From Isoetes taiwanensis (taxonomy: Eukaryota; Streptophyta; Lycopodiopsida; Isoetales; Isoetaceae), in NCBI GenBank assembly GCA_021234155.1, contig JAJEKV010000237.1:496001-560000 (forward strand): 64,000 nt of DNA. Reading direction: 5' to 3'. A program made the translations under genes and the position numbers. Shown one piece after another: positions 23,579 to 36,853 of this stretch. The notes beneath the pieces were generated by a model that searched no databases, was not told the DNA's origin, and was given only the letters and a program-made list of their open reading frames with translations. How positions within the stretch are numbered: position 1 is the first letter of the stretch; each line of letters begins with the position of its first letter.

Positions 23579-24089
23579 ATCGAGAATAGAATGATTACAG
23601 GTTTAAAATGTTGGTTGAAAAAGTGCGAAATGTCGTCTTATTGACTTTTATGAGTGATGAATATATCAAATCTTCAATTGACCATTGGCCAGATTCACAC
23701 AAGTATTAACTTTCCAGGATGTATTTTAATGTCTGCTTGGTGGAGAATTCCATTCCAGGAGCTTTGGTGCTGGCCAATCTATGTAGGTCTTGTGGTATGA
23801 TGTCTTGTGGTATAACATCATTGTGCTGGCCAATTTAAGGCCATGTATTAAGGCATGGTTAACTAGTGAGAATTCAATCCATGCATATGAATATGACTCT
23901 CGCTTTCACATACATTTTATAAGTCGAAATCCATATTAAAATCCACACGAAGTCTTATAACAATGACATTCTTTGCAATATCTTGTTTTGAGGTTTTGAC
24001 ATAGGTTTTGCATGCATGCCTATTCTGTGGGGATGATTTGATTTGATAGTATACTCGATAAAATTACCAAAGTACTGGAGCCTTCTCTA

Positions 24090-24600
24090 ACACAAAGATC
24101 ACGAGAACGTCGTCTCCACACTGCACGTGAACATGTTGCAGACATATGCCAAGTTATCAGGGCGAGTATGAATAGCCCTCATTCTAGGTGAGTGCCAGAT
24201 AAAGGCATTTGGTTATTAAGATTTGCATTGTGATTCTAATTCTTTTATACACATTTTATGCTACATATCTGATGTTGATATTGAATGGCTCTCTAATGGG
24301 TTATTATATTGGGTCTTCACTCAAAGGCTTTACAATGAGTTTGTTTCACGGTATACAATGTTGTAGATGATGATCCATCACCACGTACAGAAGTTATCGC
24401 ATTCGCTAGAAGCCTGTTAAAGCAGACTGACATGTTTACCATCGACAATAGCAGGAGGAAAAATGGGAGCTTGATAGATTCCATTGCCGAGAAAAGAGTA
24501 TCTAACCAGAAAATAAAGGAAGAACTTAAAGTCAATCTATTGTATCCTTCGTATAAGACTGGTTTGAAGTCTATTTTTGAGAGTGGAGCTTTTTGATAAG
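24090..24600 (+). pseudogene. Possible exons of an unidentified gene
   Basis: Plus-strand reading gives a charged peptide 'RSRERRLHTAREHVADICQV' (about 24107-24166) ending at a TCTAG|GTGAGT donor-like site (about 24186). A second open stretch at about 24366-24600 reads 'DDDPSPRTEVIAFARSLLKQ' and 'SNQKIKEELK'. Composition is protein-like and unlike shadow ORFs, but the phases I can draw do not join cleanly. I do not recognise the family. Confidence 0.3.
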
Positions 24601-24993
24601 AAGTCTTGATGGGTCGGGTTTTTTCTAGATACAAAATCATTCTGCTGTTTATAGAGATAAATATCTCAAATGAGTTAAGTGTAGTGACAAGATAAAACAT
24701 AAAATGTAATGCCTCCCGGGCAATGCCAGCATTAGCAATACTAGCGGACCGAAGCTACAGCAAAGATCATGTCCATGGACCTGTGGTGACAGGCCCAAAA
24801 TATTGGTGGCTTGTGGGCACACCACGCGTTGTCTATCTAATGCTCGTAAGAAATGTAAGGTAGTTGCTAATAATCAAACTATGTTTTATGTATACGCACA
24901 AGCAGACGAAAAATTCCCAGCTTGAAATTCCAAGTGAAGCTCTCAGTTCACCATCTTTTAAAGTAGAAAAAAACTTGGGAACGTCGGCATCCT

Positions 24994-25895
24994 CGTTCAT
25001 TCAGCCACTACAAAATAATTTAAGAGCAGCGGCGGTCCTTCTGCCCATGCCAATGCAAGGGCACATCAATTCGATGCGCGGCCTCGCCAAGCTCCTGGCA
25101 TCGCAAGGATTCCAAGTTTTTTTAATAAACGTACAATCGTTTTGCCTTCTCTCCGCTTCCTCAAATCCCCAAAAACCAGCGGTCCCGCATCAAAATCCTT
25201 GATCTTCTCCCCCCGCAAGGCCAACCCCTTCCACAATGCCAAAATATGATGGAAACCATCATGGACGCCATTGAAAAGATGCGCTCCCTCTTTGATCGCC
25301 TTCTGGTGGATCTTACCCTTGATTTTGGCTACTCTGTCTCCTGCATTGTGGTGGATTCTTTTGTTTCTTGGGCTCAAGATGTGGCCGATCAATTCTGGGT
25401 CCCCAGAGTTGCATTTTGGACCTCTTGCGCTGCGTGTGAGGTCGTCTTTTGCTACCTTCCTCGCCTTATTTCTGAAGGATATGTTCCTCTTGAGTCTAAA
25501 GAGCATGGAGAGGATGATTTGATACCATTTATGAACGGGATGTTTCCACTGAGTCCAAAGGACCTGCCAGTATCACTACACACGACAAATCCCCTCATAG
25601 AGTATCTGAGGGACATGTACTGAAGGGCATCAGAGGCAGCATTCAACCTGGTAAACATTGTAGAAGAGTATGAGCCTCAAGTTGTTGCCTCAATGTCCAA
25701 ATTTGTAGGAAACTACATGGCAGTAGGACCCCTGCATTCCCAAGAGCCAAGAAAACTAGGCAAAAAAGAACAGAGATGTCTAGAATGGCTAGACACAAAG
25801 GAAGACAATTCAGTCCTCTACATAGCCTTTGGAACAGTCACAAATCTAACTCTTTCAGAATTTGAAGCCCTGAGAAGAGGTTTGTATATGTACTC
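24994..25895 (+). pseudogene. UDP-glycosyltransferase (family 1) pseudogene, 3'-truncated
   Basis: The N-terminus 'AAAVLLPMPMQGHINSM' carries the catalytic-His context (Q-G-H-I) of plant UGTs, which transfer sugar from UDP-sugars to small molecules. A frameshift follows near 25125-25200. The frame then runs through 'ILDLLPPQGQPLP' and 'CIVVDSFVSWAQDVA' (25246-25620) to an in-frame TGA at 25621-25623. Reading resumes as 'VNIVEEYEPQVVASMSKFVG', 'YMAVGPLHS' and 'CLEWLDTKEDNSVLYIAFGT' and ends at 'EFEALRRG' beside a GTTTGT donor-like site. The UDP-sugar-binding PSPG box ('WAPQ..VL.H...G.F.THCGWNS') is not found downstream, so the C-terminal half is lost or displaced. Frameshift, stop and truncation make it non-functional. 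Confidence 0.88.
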
Positions 25896-25949
25896 ATATT
25901 CATGCTATTTAGCCTCTCTGGAAGGTTCAGCCTCTCTGGAAGGCTAATT

Positions 25950-28690
25950 GGAAGAAATGCAATTGTTTGACTATTATACATGAGAAGTTTGACTTGCATA
26001 CTTTGTACACAATGACTGTCAAACATTGTGCATGCAACTTTCACGCTGATGCTTTGCAAGCAGATCTTCCGAGAATACTAATACGAAACCAGATTCATAT
26101 ATCAAATTCATGGCCAACATAGAAGAGCATGAAATGGAGACGATTCTAATTTATAATACAATGAAAACATATGTTTTTGGAGTAACAACATATTATGACT
26201 ACAGCCACATGGTAATTGTCCTGAGGAGGGTCATTTCGCCCAGTAAAGGCTCTAGGCAAGCAGGCCCGTGCACCGCCAAGTCTGGAGCCACGAGTGTGCC
26301 GCTGAGTGTGGCGGCATTACCGGTGCCTTTACTGGCGAAATGCCCGATTCAACGCAATTACATGATGTAATGACCTTAGAGTTCATATTACGAACAAAAA
26401 TGTCGAGTCCAAATAGACAATGAGCACCTTCTTGCGCTAAGAAAATGACAACCTGCATTCATATCATTTACGTGATTCCACACAAAACAAACAAGATCCA
26501 ACACAAAAAAACGAAACATGAAAACACACTTTCGGGCCACCAAAGGGCAACCCCTCGTGCGCAGCACCTTGTTTTCTATAACTCTGATGAAGATGAAATT
26601 TTGTATTCCATGGCATAATATGAATGCGTTTGAGGGAAAAATATAAAAAAAAAGTAAAAGAAAAATATTTTTCAAAAATACAAAGAAAATAGCCCGAGAA
26701 AACACCCACTAAGCACCATGTATCACTGACACAAAAAGTGTCCCCCTTTGCGAAAGTCCTTACAAACATCGTTTTATTTGTACATTAAAGAATTCAATTT
26801 TTATGAATATGTGTCTTTGTATATACTTCCACTTTTGCCTGCAATTTATCAAATGCAATCCGCCCCATCAATAGCACATTGTTTTCTCTAGTACATAAGA
26901 CATGAGAAGGCCTCAACAAAGCCAATGAATCTAAAAATGCTTTTTTTAATGTTAGCAACTCTAAATCATGACACTGAGCAGTAATGATTACTATTAAGAA
27001 AGATAATGGCCTACCCTCACATTTAACACCTCCTTTACGTAATAATTTGAAGTACATTGTCTTGTGGTGATTAGAAACTTCATCTTAGCTGATATGTTCA
27101 CGTCAGTGCTCAAGAGCTGCAACCAAAGAAGAGCATACATATTACATAATAAATGATTCAAAATGGTGAGAAAATCAACTTCAATAAAGAGTCTAGCTAA
27201 AATGTCAGAAAATAGTAGTGCCATGCTTCTGCCTCTTGTAGAAAAATCGACAATAAGGACAAAAAGCTAGCCTTAACTTACATCAACCAGTTGCACGCAT
27301 CTTAGAATCATTAGTAGGCACAAAAATTAAAATGAGATGAAGGTAAATTATCAAGTAGGGCATTCATTTTTCAGATTCTCGGGATTGAGCAGCTTAACAA
27401 CCCTACCATCAATGGATTTTGTCCTAAAATTGATTCATGAATCTTGCAATCAAGTAACCTGCACAAAAGAAAACTTTTCATAAGAGCCTCCTAGCCAGCC
27501 AAAAGCAAATTTTTTGATTAGACTTTTGGCCGTCAGAACTAGAATCCACTAGATTATCATTGAGCCCTCTTTCGACATTGGAGCTTCCAATCCTCGATAT
27601 TCTCCGCTGGCAAATTACTTGCAAAAATAAGTTAAAGGAAATAACAAAGAATGTTTAAGCATGTATTAGCATATCCGCGAAATCTTCCAATCCACCATCA
27701 AAACGTGGGTTTGCCAAAAAAAAAAAAGGTATTAAACGCGCTGTAGGTTTCTCGACGTTACATGCCATGTTGTCGTTGATTGATTTAGGAACTATTAAAT
27801 AAGGAAAAAACAGACTAGCAAAGATTAAGATGAGATTGGTATATTGATAAGTTTTGTAAGGGGGCAATCCAGTCCAAGCTAATAAAAGTTGCTTTGACCA
27901 TGCCTTCTTTAGAATGTGCTACAGATCCAATAAAAAAGCTTGAAAGAATGATATGGACAAGGCAAAATGGTAGGCACTACTACCTACTACACTGCATGAA
28001 TAAATTTATTTGATGGGTATGGGTATGTGTAACGGTCCTGGCCACCTCATGGGTCAATATACATATTTAAGTACATAGATACATGTGCTTAGCATGCATG
28101 CAACATGAGTCCATATAAGCAAGGGTTTTGCCTCTTTGGAAAAAAGATTATTGCAGAGCATGAAGGCAGAAGGAGCAATTTCTGGGCAGTTTTAGTGGCC
28201 AAACTTTGGAGCATCATATCTCGGCGACCCAAGTTCCTTTTTAGCTGTTTTTTTTTTTTTTGTTGAAAATGTCTTTGAATAAGCTTTCCGGATTGGTCTG
28301 ATAGGTCAAAATCTCGAGGGAGCCTTCATAGAGTTGTCAAAAAAACCCCTAGCATATGTTTGTTTTTAGCTAAATACCCCTCCCATAAAATGTTTGGATT
28401 TCTTATATTTGTAGCTCCTATCGATTTTTTACGCCATATTATCATTTAAAAACCCCCCCCCAACGGTGTTCGGATTTCATCATATTTGTCGTCCCCCTCG
28501 ATTTTATATGGCATTTCACTAAACTGTCGTGCCCAAAATCATAGGTTCAATGCTTCATTGTAAAAGAGACCATGATCTCTGTAAAGTTAGTGGGGAAAGG
28601 ACCCACTTCAGCCATGTACAGTGGTGGGGGCAGATCTTATCATGGTGTGTTGTGTCCTATAAACTCCTTGAGCTTCCTGTGGACGTTAAA
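25950..28690. other. No gene recognised; AT-rich DNA
   Basis: Several 60-105 codon minus-strand ORFs at 26.2-27.2 kb are Phe/Leu-rich low-complexity readings of A-rich DNA. I searched here for the missing UGT 3' half and did not see it. Confidence 0.45.
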
Positions 28691-28696
28691 AATCAA

Positions 28697-28760
28697 TCCG
28701 TCCGTCCGTCCGGTCGGTCGGTCTGTCTGTCTGTCCGTCCGTCCGTCCGTCCGTCCGTCC
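28697..28760. repeat. Compound tetranucleotide microsatellite
   Basis: TCCG units, then GGTC units, then TCTG units, then TCCG units again, about 64 bp in all. The ORFs through it are artefacts. Confidence 0.92.
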
Positions 28761-28802
28761 AAATTGGATATGCCATTAAAAAGTTCATCATGTACAATTT
28801 GA

Positions 28803-29033
28803 TGTAGCCTTTGGTCTAGTGGTAACACACTAGTTCCTTAGCAATGTGTTCTCGAGTTCGAAACCGCCCAGAATCGCACTCGGTACTGTTGGGGGTCAAA
28901 TCCCAACAGACGCAATGTAAGGTGGTTGGGGGCAGGACCCAACCGAGCAATGTAGTGTGGTGTGTGGTCACATGTCCAGTTGGATGCTGCCTAGTGGCGT
29001 GACGTTAAAACTACTACTATCTATCTATCTATC
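28803..29033 (+). mobile_element. tRNA-derived SINE, family B
   Basis: A box-A TGGTCTAGTGGTAACAC at 28812 and a box-B CGAGTTCGAAACC at 28853 lie 40 nt apart, as in a tRNA. An unrelated body with GGTGGTTGGGGGCAGGACCC follows, ending in an (ATCT)n tail at 29017-29033. There is no CCA-ready acceptor stem, so it is not a functional tRNA gene. It would be transcribed by RNA polymerase III and moved by LINE proteins. Confidence 0.78.
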
Positions 29034-31837
29034 TTTAATGTTGCATCTATACTCATACTTTTTCACGATAGACAACATAAATTCAAATATATTCCTGCTT
29101 GCATTGTGGCAATTTATCAATCTTGTTAATTTGGAAATTTTGGTGTGGAGAAAAATATTTTTGGATTTTTTCCTGCCTGATTTCCTAAAGGTTTTGGGAT
29201 TTTTGGCACCTGAAAAGAAAAATCGTTAGTCCAAAAATCGGGAATTTTGGAATTTTTTTTGGCATGATTTCATCTGCCCTTTCTAATCTTCAGGGCATCG
29301 ATTTGCTCCTTTCTGTTTTAAGCAGAGCAACAGGCGGGGGATGCCGCACTGGTCATGGCAGCATGGATTGCGGCCTTGCACAATATCTCTGAGGGTTTTA
29401 GTTTTATAAAAGGGAAAAATCGTTTGCTGGAGCTTTCACCTGCAGGTTGAGATGGAGCTTTCACTCAAGGGCATCAAGAGGCAACCAAATCAGAGGTATT
29501 TCGATTGATCCAATTTCGTTGTATATTATAGAGAAAAAATCTGAGAGAAAAGATCTGAGACAAGTTTGCATTCCAGGTATAGTTTGAGGCGAACCCATTT
29601 TCTAAACCACAGCTCAAGATCAAGGCTATTATCTGTTGATGCATGTACTTTCCGCAGTAAAATGAGTAGTAATCTGCATAATTTTCATTTTGCATTCCAA
29701 TCTGTGACAAGTAAAGGCAAAAGCTTTAAGATGTCAGTCTCATCTCCTCCAGACACGCTAATCTTTTTGCTATTCCATTTTTGACATCTCCTCCAGACAG
29801 ATCCATTTTGCTACTCCGTTATTTGTCAAGGACATTCTTTCTCCAATTGCATGTAAGAAGCTCTTTGATGCTGGGAGTTTGGTATGCAAGACGTTGTGGC
29901 AACTATGCCACTGTGCAGATATTCTAATAATATGCTCAATTTCTATTTGATTCTACAGGTTATGCCATGGAGAGCATGGGCATGCGACTTTGTCCAATTA
30001 GCAACATTTGCTTTTAAAGGGTTAAGCCTTATGTGTTTCTGAAGGTTGGGAACTTCGTAAAGAGTATTAGACACAACTCCTTTCTCATCAATCCTGTTTT
30101 CTTAAAGGTATGGAGCCATTTTTGCACTAATAATGATAATATTGTTATACAACCTAAGGTCTATGTTGAATGTATTAACATGGCTCTATATAGTTCCAAT
30201 GGATAAAGAAACCACTTCTAGATTTGTTCAATTTATCCTTAAATTATACTGACTGTGCATTAGGGATCATTTGTTTTTTCTTATTATTTCACTACATTCT
30301 CTCTCTTTCTGCCTCTGTTTTTTGGACCACATACCCATGCTTGGCTTATTTTATTGCATCATATGTGCTATGGTCATATAATGGTTATTGTTATTAGACA
30401 GAGTCATAGACATGGCCTCTAATTTTTTTGATTATGGTGTAATTAGCAAGAAAGCATTTCGTCTCAACTATTTAATTAACACATGGCTCTATTTTCAGAA
30501 ATCAACACTAGAAGATGATATGCAAAACGACAATGTGCAGAAGAATACCGTATACGCAGGTTACTTTCAGATCCATAAGTGTTTCCTAAAAAGCTTGGGA
30601 AGTCATACAGTAGAAGTGTGTTCCGTATGCAAGCAGTGTTAATGAGAAAAACTTACGAAAGATGATTAACTGCCATAATTTTGCAACATGTGGAGGCAAG
30701 TGTACCCCTGTAAATAAATTCCACAGTTTATCTGCTAGAAGGGACATTCGTGTGACCATCTTTCTATTAATCAGTTAACTTCCATTTTGGTTTAAGTGCA
30801 GAAGCTGCTAAAGGTAGTATTACACAAAGCTATACGACTTATTTGGAGCGATACATGTATCCATTTGATTGCATTCTCATTTATGTTAAGACCAGGTATT
30901 GCAATTCAATGCCCATATCCTGTTTCAAAAGGTGTGGATATCCACTTTTTGTGCAATTGATTTATGTTCATGCTGACCAGCCATTCAACAATAAAATATG
31001 CTTCAGGGCCATTATTGTGTATTATTCAGCTGAATGGTAATTTAAGATGACACTTGGTATATTGTATATCAAATGTAGATCCAGATTTAACAAATTGTGA
31101 ATCTCAAGCTTGCCTCACTGTTTTTCTTGAACTTCTTTCAATTGGCAAATATTCATGGTCATTGCTATGTGTATTGTTGTCAAACGTCTCTAGCGCGATG
31201 CATTTAAGTGTTCTTCTACGCATCTATATTTAATGTAGTTGGATCTCACATTCTACTTGACTGGTTATAGCCTCTCTACTGCAAAATGCAGTGATGTCAT
31301 TTTCTGTGGTTGAATTGATGATCCATTAATTGATGTTTAATTACGTTTATTATAGCAGCAAAGTGTTCTTGAATACCAGATATGTCTTACTTTGGTTGAA
31401 ATAAAGTAAATGAATATAAATTGCAATTAACTGCTTTACCTTTTGGATATGGGAATGGACCACAAGTAGAATCAGTTTAATTCAATTAATATAGAAAGGT
31501 TCCAAGTAGATTATGCATCATCTAAGCTCTTTGTTTATGATCTGTTGTTTGATCTATAGGTGATCTTGAATATTCATCTTCAAAGAACGTGGGCTCTCAA
31601 TTTAGTTGTTTTTCCAGCCCAACTTCCTATTATAGGAACTCTTGGTGCCTCTTCAAGAAAAGCTATAGTTAAAAGAGTTGGTTACTTCTATGTCTGCCTC
31701 AAACTCTATCTGATATGATAAGATAATAAGTGGATGCATCAAGCGTTTATTTCTATGAAACCTAATCATTCCCTATTTGCAAAAATGGCAGTGCAAGCAT
31801 AGATCCAATTATTTCCTCAAATTCTATCTCCATGTTC

Positions 31838-32145
31838 ATCACAATAGCTTGAATAGAATGGTGCTAAGCTTATCCCGAAGGTTGAAACATAAAACATCTT
31901 TGATAATAATATACATTGCTGGGAAAACCTTCTACTCAATGTGCCTTAATATTTTCTTGCTAATATCTACACATCAATAGCTTGACATTTTGCTGCTTCA
32001 TCACAGTAGCTGAATAGACCTATAGTCAATGGTGTTAAGCTTATCTTGAAGGTTGAAACATAAAACATCATAATAATATACATTGCGGGGAAACCTTCTA
32101 CTCAACGTGCCTTAATATTTTCTTGCTAATATCTGCACATCAATA
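31838..32145. repeat. Tandem duplication of about 150 bp, two copies
   Basis: Copies at 31838-31978 and 31999-32145 share CATCACA.TAGCT, AAGCTTATC..GAAGGTTGAA and ATTTTCTTGCTAATATCT. They are offset by about 171 bp with scattered substitutions. Confidence 0.85.
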
Positions 32146-34091
32146 GCACATATTGGCATGTGCATTTGGCATATGTCATGTTTCCATTGTGTATATTATA
32201 ATATTCACAACAACATGATGTAGATGCTCATACTTGCCATCGCATGGAATGTGTTACATACCTTTTAAAAGTTCATAAGGGTGAAAGCATGTTAGGGTGT
32301 CCCTTAAAAAGTATTATTTAGTGACTAAAAAAGTACCTAAAAAGGTACCCAGGACTGGGTACTGGGTACCTGTGTAATATGTCAATAAAAGGTACATTTT
32401 AGAACTTTTATATATATTTTGGGCTTAGATAGCATTATATTTATCTTACCTTTAAATATTAACACGTCCTTGACTTTTATTTTGGACTTTTGTACTAGTT
32501 TTAATGAAAAGAAAAATGAGAAAGTACCCAGTTCTGAAGTACCTAGTGTATGTACTTTTGCAGGTTCCAAAAGTGGTACACCCTAACATGCTTTTACCCA
32601 TAACTATATGATGTAGATGCAAACCTTTGCAGCAAGTCAGCTTCCCTGTCATGTCAAAGGTCCATAGATACTTCCATCGTTGTAAATTTAAATAGCAATG
32701 CATATCCATTTAGAGCATGCTATGATATTTTGAATGGTATGTACGTTAGACCATATTGTTAATCCAACAAGTTGTATATTTTCTTCTGGTATATGTTGCT
32801 TTGGCAGGCCGAGGTGATTTTTTTATAAGATGTGAAATATTGAAAAAGGATATCAACTCGCTCATGCATAATGACTTATTCTCTGCATGCAAAGACATTA
32901 CCTAGCAAAGTATTTGCCAACAACCCTCGCAAGGTAAGCTCCAAGGTTGACATTTTGGATTACGGTGATGAAAGGCGGACTTTCTATCAAAGCGATTTCT
33001 ATAATTTTGTAAATCAGTACTCTCTCAAATGGCAAGCTCCAAGGTTGACCTTTTGTATTAGGGTGAGGAAAGGCATGCTTTGTGAGCTAAGCTGGAGCAC
33101 TAAGTGCGAATTTATGCATCAAGAATTAGATTCGTTTCTGGAAACAATATGCCATCCTTTCTTTGTGGAAATAATATGTCAGGTTCAAAGGCCTTTACAG
33201 TTAGTATTGCAACTCTACTTCTTCTAACAAATCCACGTACTCTATCATTCTATTTATGTCTCATTGATTTAGCTCTGCCTAACAAGGTGTCACCTAAATT
33301 GCTCAGTAGAAAACCGCCCTTGCAATTGGGTCGTTGCGCTTACGGGTGTCGAGTTTTCGAAAAGATTAATGTTTTTTGACATTTTCTCAAATGAGTTTTA
33401 GATAAAAAGTATTGCAAGGCTGTAATTCATTGGCGCAGCTGCTGGCATAGGGTTAGTCGATGTTTATGAGAGTTTTAATGGTCAAATGGCGGACACACGA
33501 GATTCATCATCTTTTATGTGCAACATTATACTCCTCTGGTACATGCAAGATTGAGGTCTTGATTGCCCAAATTGTCAATGTTATAAAATTCCTTCATTCA
33601 AATGTCACCATAAAATCAGTATAATATATCCTAGAAATTCCCTGCACATTTATATAATTCATCTTCTTCAAATTTATGAATATACAGACACCTATAAATT
33701 CCATTTCTCCGCTTGCATGATGTCTTTTCCAGTTATGTTATAAGCTTTTGAACCCTTAATAACTTTTATTTTTCAAACTACAAGAGGTTTGATTTATTTC
33801 ATGAGCAAGAATTGCTAAACTCCATTTTAGAATATGAATGAAAAGTAGGAGAATTTCTTACTCTCCCTCCAATGTACAATGGTGCATTTGAATGTCTATA
33901 TTTTTGTTGCTACTATAAACACATACATGCTTGGGAATACAGAGGAATCACTTCATTGTAAGAGTTGCCCACATTCTTTTTCTCTGTTCAAATCTGTCGA
34001 TGAAAACCATAACATTACATTCTATTTTGCATGGGAAGAGGACAACAGAGGGATCACTCAATTGTCAAAATTGAAAAAAGAAGGAAGATTC

Positions 34092-34165
34092 TCATGTTGA
34101 AACACGAGTACATTGGAAGCTTCAAGCCAGTTGGCATGTTGAAATACGAGTACATTGGAAGCTTT
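34092..34165. repeat. 42-bp tandem duplication
   Basis: CATGTTGAAACACGAGTACA...GGAAGCTT recurs 42 bp later as CATGTTGAAATACGAGTACA...GGAAGCTT. Confidence 0.85.
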
Positions 34166-34393
34166 AATGGAAATGTCCATAGTTTTATATATGAAATACA
34201 TTTGGCAGGAATGCAAATTTTATGCTTCACTGTTGCTTCCACAATCTTCAAATGCAAATTTGCATGATCCAATTTTGAGTATTAAACAACTAACTTGGAC
34301 AATAATTTAGAACGAGCATGATTGACAACCCTACATATGTTTCTAAGTCCTATACCTTATTCACATATGATTCTATAATAAAATTGTATTTAC

Positions 34394-34421
34394 GCCCGGC
34401 AACGCCGGGCACCATAACTAG
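34394..34421 (+). mobile_element. Helitron-type 3' terminus
   Basis: A 7-bp stem (GCCCGGC, loop AAC, GCCGGGC), then ACCATAA, CTAG and T. The 28 bases are almost identical to 17080-17107. The next bases, TCTATAATAA, resemble Helitron 5' starts, which could indicate a second element abutting it. That is speculative. Confidence 0.72.
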
Positions 34422-34424
34422 TCT

Positions 34425-36850
34425 ATAATAATACAGCTTTGTGTTATCTCACGACTGATTTGAATTATGGATTGAATTAATCTACATGGTGGAAATTTTA
34501 ATAGACCAATTAATACTTAATGCTTTTGCATTCCAACTGAAATCCAACAAAAATAGCTTAAACAATAAATAACACCAACATGGCAGTTTGAATAATCCTA
34601 TATAATCTGAAGCTTATAAACTTGCGATGGTTAGAAAACATTCACTTTTCTGTTAGACAATCATCGATCACCATATCGAGACCTAAAATCATCAACTAAA
34701 CTAAATGATTGCCTTGAAATCCCAAAACTTAATGGGCAATCTGAGGCTCTGAATCGTACGAACTATGTGTGAGAAGGTTCCAATTCATATCATATGGCTT
34801 CCTCCTCTGCCAACCATAGATCCCCTTTCATGCGTGTACCAAAATTTTGAAAGAAATCTGCATTTCTATTGGTAGGTGTATAAACGAAAACCCTTTCATT
34901 TACGCATGTGGTTTTTTGGGTCTTCTAGGTGACACTTCCTTGGTCGAAATTAATCCATATGAGAAAGTTATGACTTGTGATGCTAGGTCAGAATTGACTG
35001 CATTTGTATGTTCTTCTGCAATTTGATTTTTGGAGCTAAAAGTCGATCTTTTGGGGCGCAAGCAATTGCAAGGGGTCCAGAGGTCCATACATGAAGGAAT
35101 TCTTCAGGTGGGGTTTTGCTATTGATTATTTGAGGTGCTATGAGCTGCCGTGATTAGTCTTTATATAATTTTTGCATGTGAATATGATAAATTATGAATT
35201 TGTTGGAGACTCATAAAGCTATGAAAGGTAACCAGTGAGTGGAAACATCTCTGGAAGGGCTAATTTTGCACCAGGAAGGTCTGAAATTTCTTGGGAAGGG
35301 CCGATATGGGCTTGAATCAATGGATTTAGAATGTCTAAAACCTTCTTTGTTGGATGTCTACAACATTTGGAATTAACCGATCACAATTCCGTTTCTGCTG
35401 TTTATATTTATTTGCTTGGTTTAGTATTTTGTTGCTAATATAAAGAGTTAATTAAGGAAAAAACCATTCGTATAGGGCCCCGTTGCCTTGCATGTGGCTG
35501 AAATCAGCAAAGATTGCCACAGATTGCTTGAAATAGTCACAAGAATTGTAATAATAAGGGAATGCATTACTTTGAATGATTGTAATGTAACTAAAATAGT
35601 ATGAAATATAAGGATTAGTAACTCTAAAATAGTAAAGAACATGACAGATTGACCTTTGAGATGGCTCTTAAGTAGATCACGCTTGACACGAGTAAAGGAG
35701 AATATGAGCACCTGGGTAGATAATCAGTAAGTTGAACATGAAGCTCAAGCATTGTGCCATCCGAGTTGTTTTGGCTTATAGAGATGGAGCTATGATTCAG
35801 GATCATGTGGGAAGGATTACATATAGTTACAATCATCAGATTATATTGATTTTTAAGTTGGAAGTGTTGGCCCTGTGAGTAAGAAAAAGTAAGTATCATG
35901 GCAATAGATAAACGGAATGGGATGTTGTATTCCTCATGGGCAAAATGGTTCTAAGTTAATTATAGATTGGGAAATGTTAGTATCTCTATTCGGTGAAGTA
36001 CCTATGTGTTGGATCTACATCAATATGACAGCTAGATTTGATACTTCCTCGACATATTTAGATCCTCATCATGGTCTTCATCAGTAAGTTAGCTACTTCA
36101 ACATGGTTAGGTTGTATGGCCAACCTCGACAAGGGGCAAGAGTATAACTTAGACACATGTAGCACATATATAATGAATACCACATGTCTTGGTCTTTGCA
36201 GTGTTCCACTTTGTTCTTGTATATGTTCTTGGATCCTCCGGGGTTGGACTTCCATGTTTGGTGGCCTGAGTTGTTCCGGCATTACTCATGTCATTTGTGT
36301 TTCTTTGATACGTTCTTGTGATTCGTGACGCCGGGCGTGGCATCTGGGGAACGTGCAGGTAACTCTTGTGACCCCATAGTAAGAGGTCCTCCAATGCCAA
36401 ATGTGGGATGTGGAAGGGTATGTGCATACAAGGTTCACCCCACCACTCCCGTTACAGGGCTTGGAATGTAAGCTGACTGGGCATTTCTCTGTTAGCAGGG
36501 TCTGCATATAGGCTGGCTGAGCTTCCCATTGTTCTGGAGCTATGTTTATATATTTTGGTATTTTGGCTATGTTCTTTGCTTCTGATGCTTATGTGTTGTA
36601 TTTTATTTGATCATGTTGTCATTGTCTAACACTGCACTCACATAGGATCTGGTTGTGCTTATGTTCTTGTTAACCAAGATTTTCAAGATGTTTTCATGCA
36701 TGCTGTGGAAGCCAGGGATCCCCACTTAGTCACGAGGACTAACCCCAGTGAGTGCATGTGCAGTGAATAAGCACGTCAGTAGTCGAGCGAATGGAGATAG
36801 GGATCCTGGTTGAGTGAAGAGCTTCTGGGCTGATTTGCTAAAGTTCAATG
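34425..36850. other. No gene recognised
   Basis: No ORF resembles a known family. The minus-strand ORFs at 36058-36507 are Pro/Arg/Ser-rich with no domain. Confidence 0.42.
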
Positions 36851-36853
36851 TTA

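Larger units (their letters stand above)
29034..34390. other. No gene recognised; AT-rich DNA with local duplications
   Basis: Short ORFs (for example 30388-30642 and 33879-34100, plus) resemble nothing I know. A possible start 'MELSLKGIKRQPNQ' at 29452 has no supported continuation. Confidence 0.4.

Noticed and set aside
28529-28828. ORFs on both strands through 28.5-28.8 kb
   Set aside because: Their repetitive SVRPSVRPS-like composition is a translation of the TCCG microsatellite.
28803-28875. Possible tRNA gene
   Set aside because: Internal promoter boxes fit, but there is no matching acceptor stem and the sequence continues into a SINE body with an ATCT tail.
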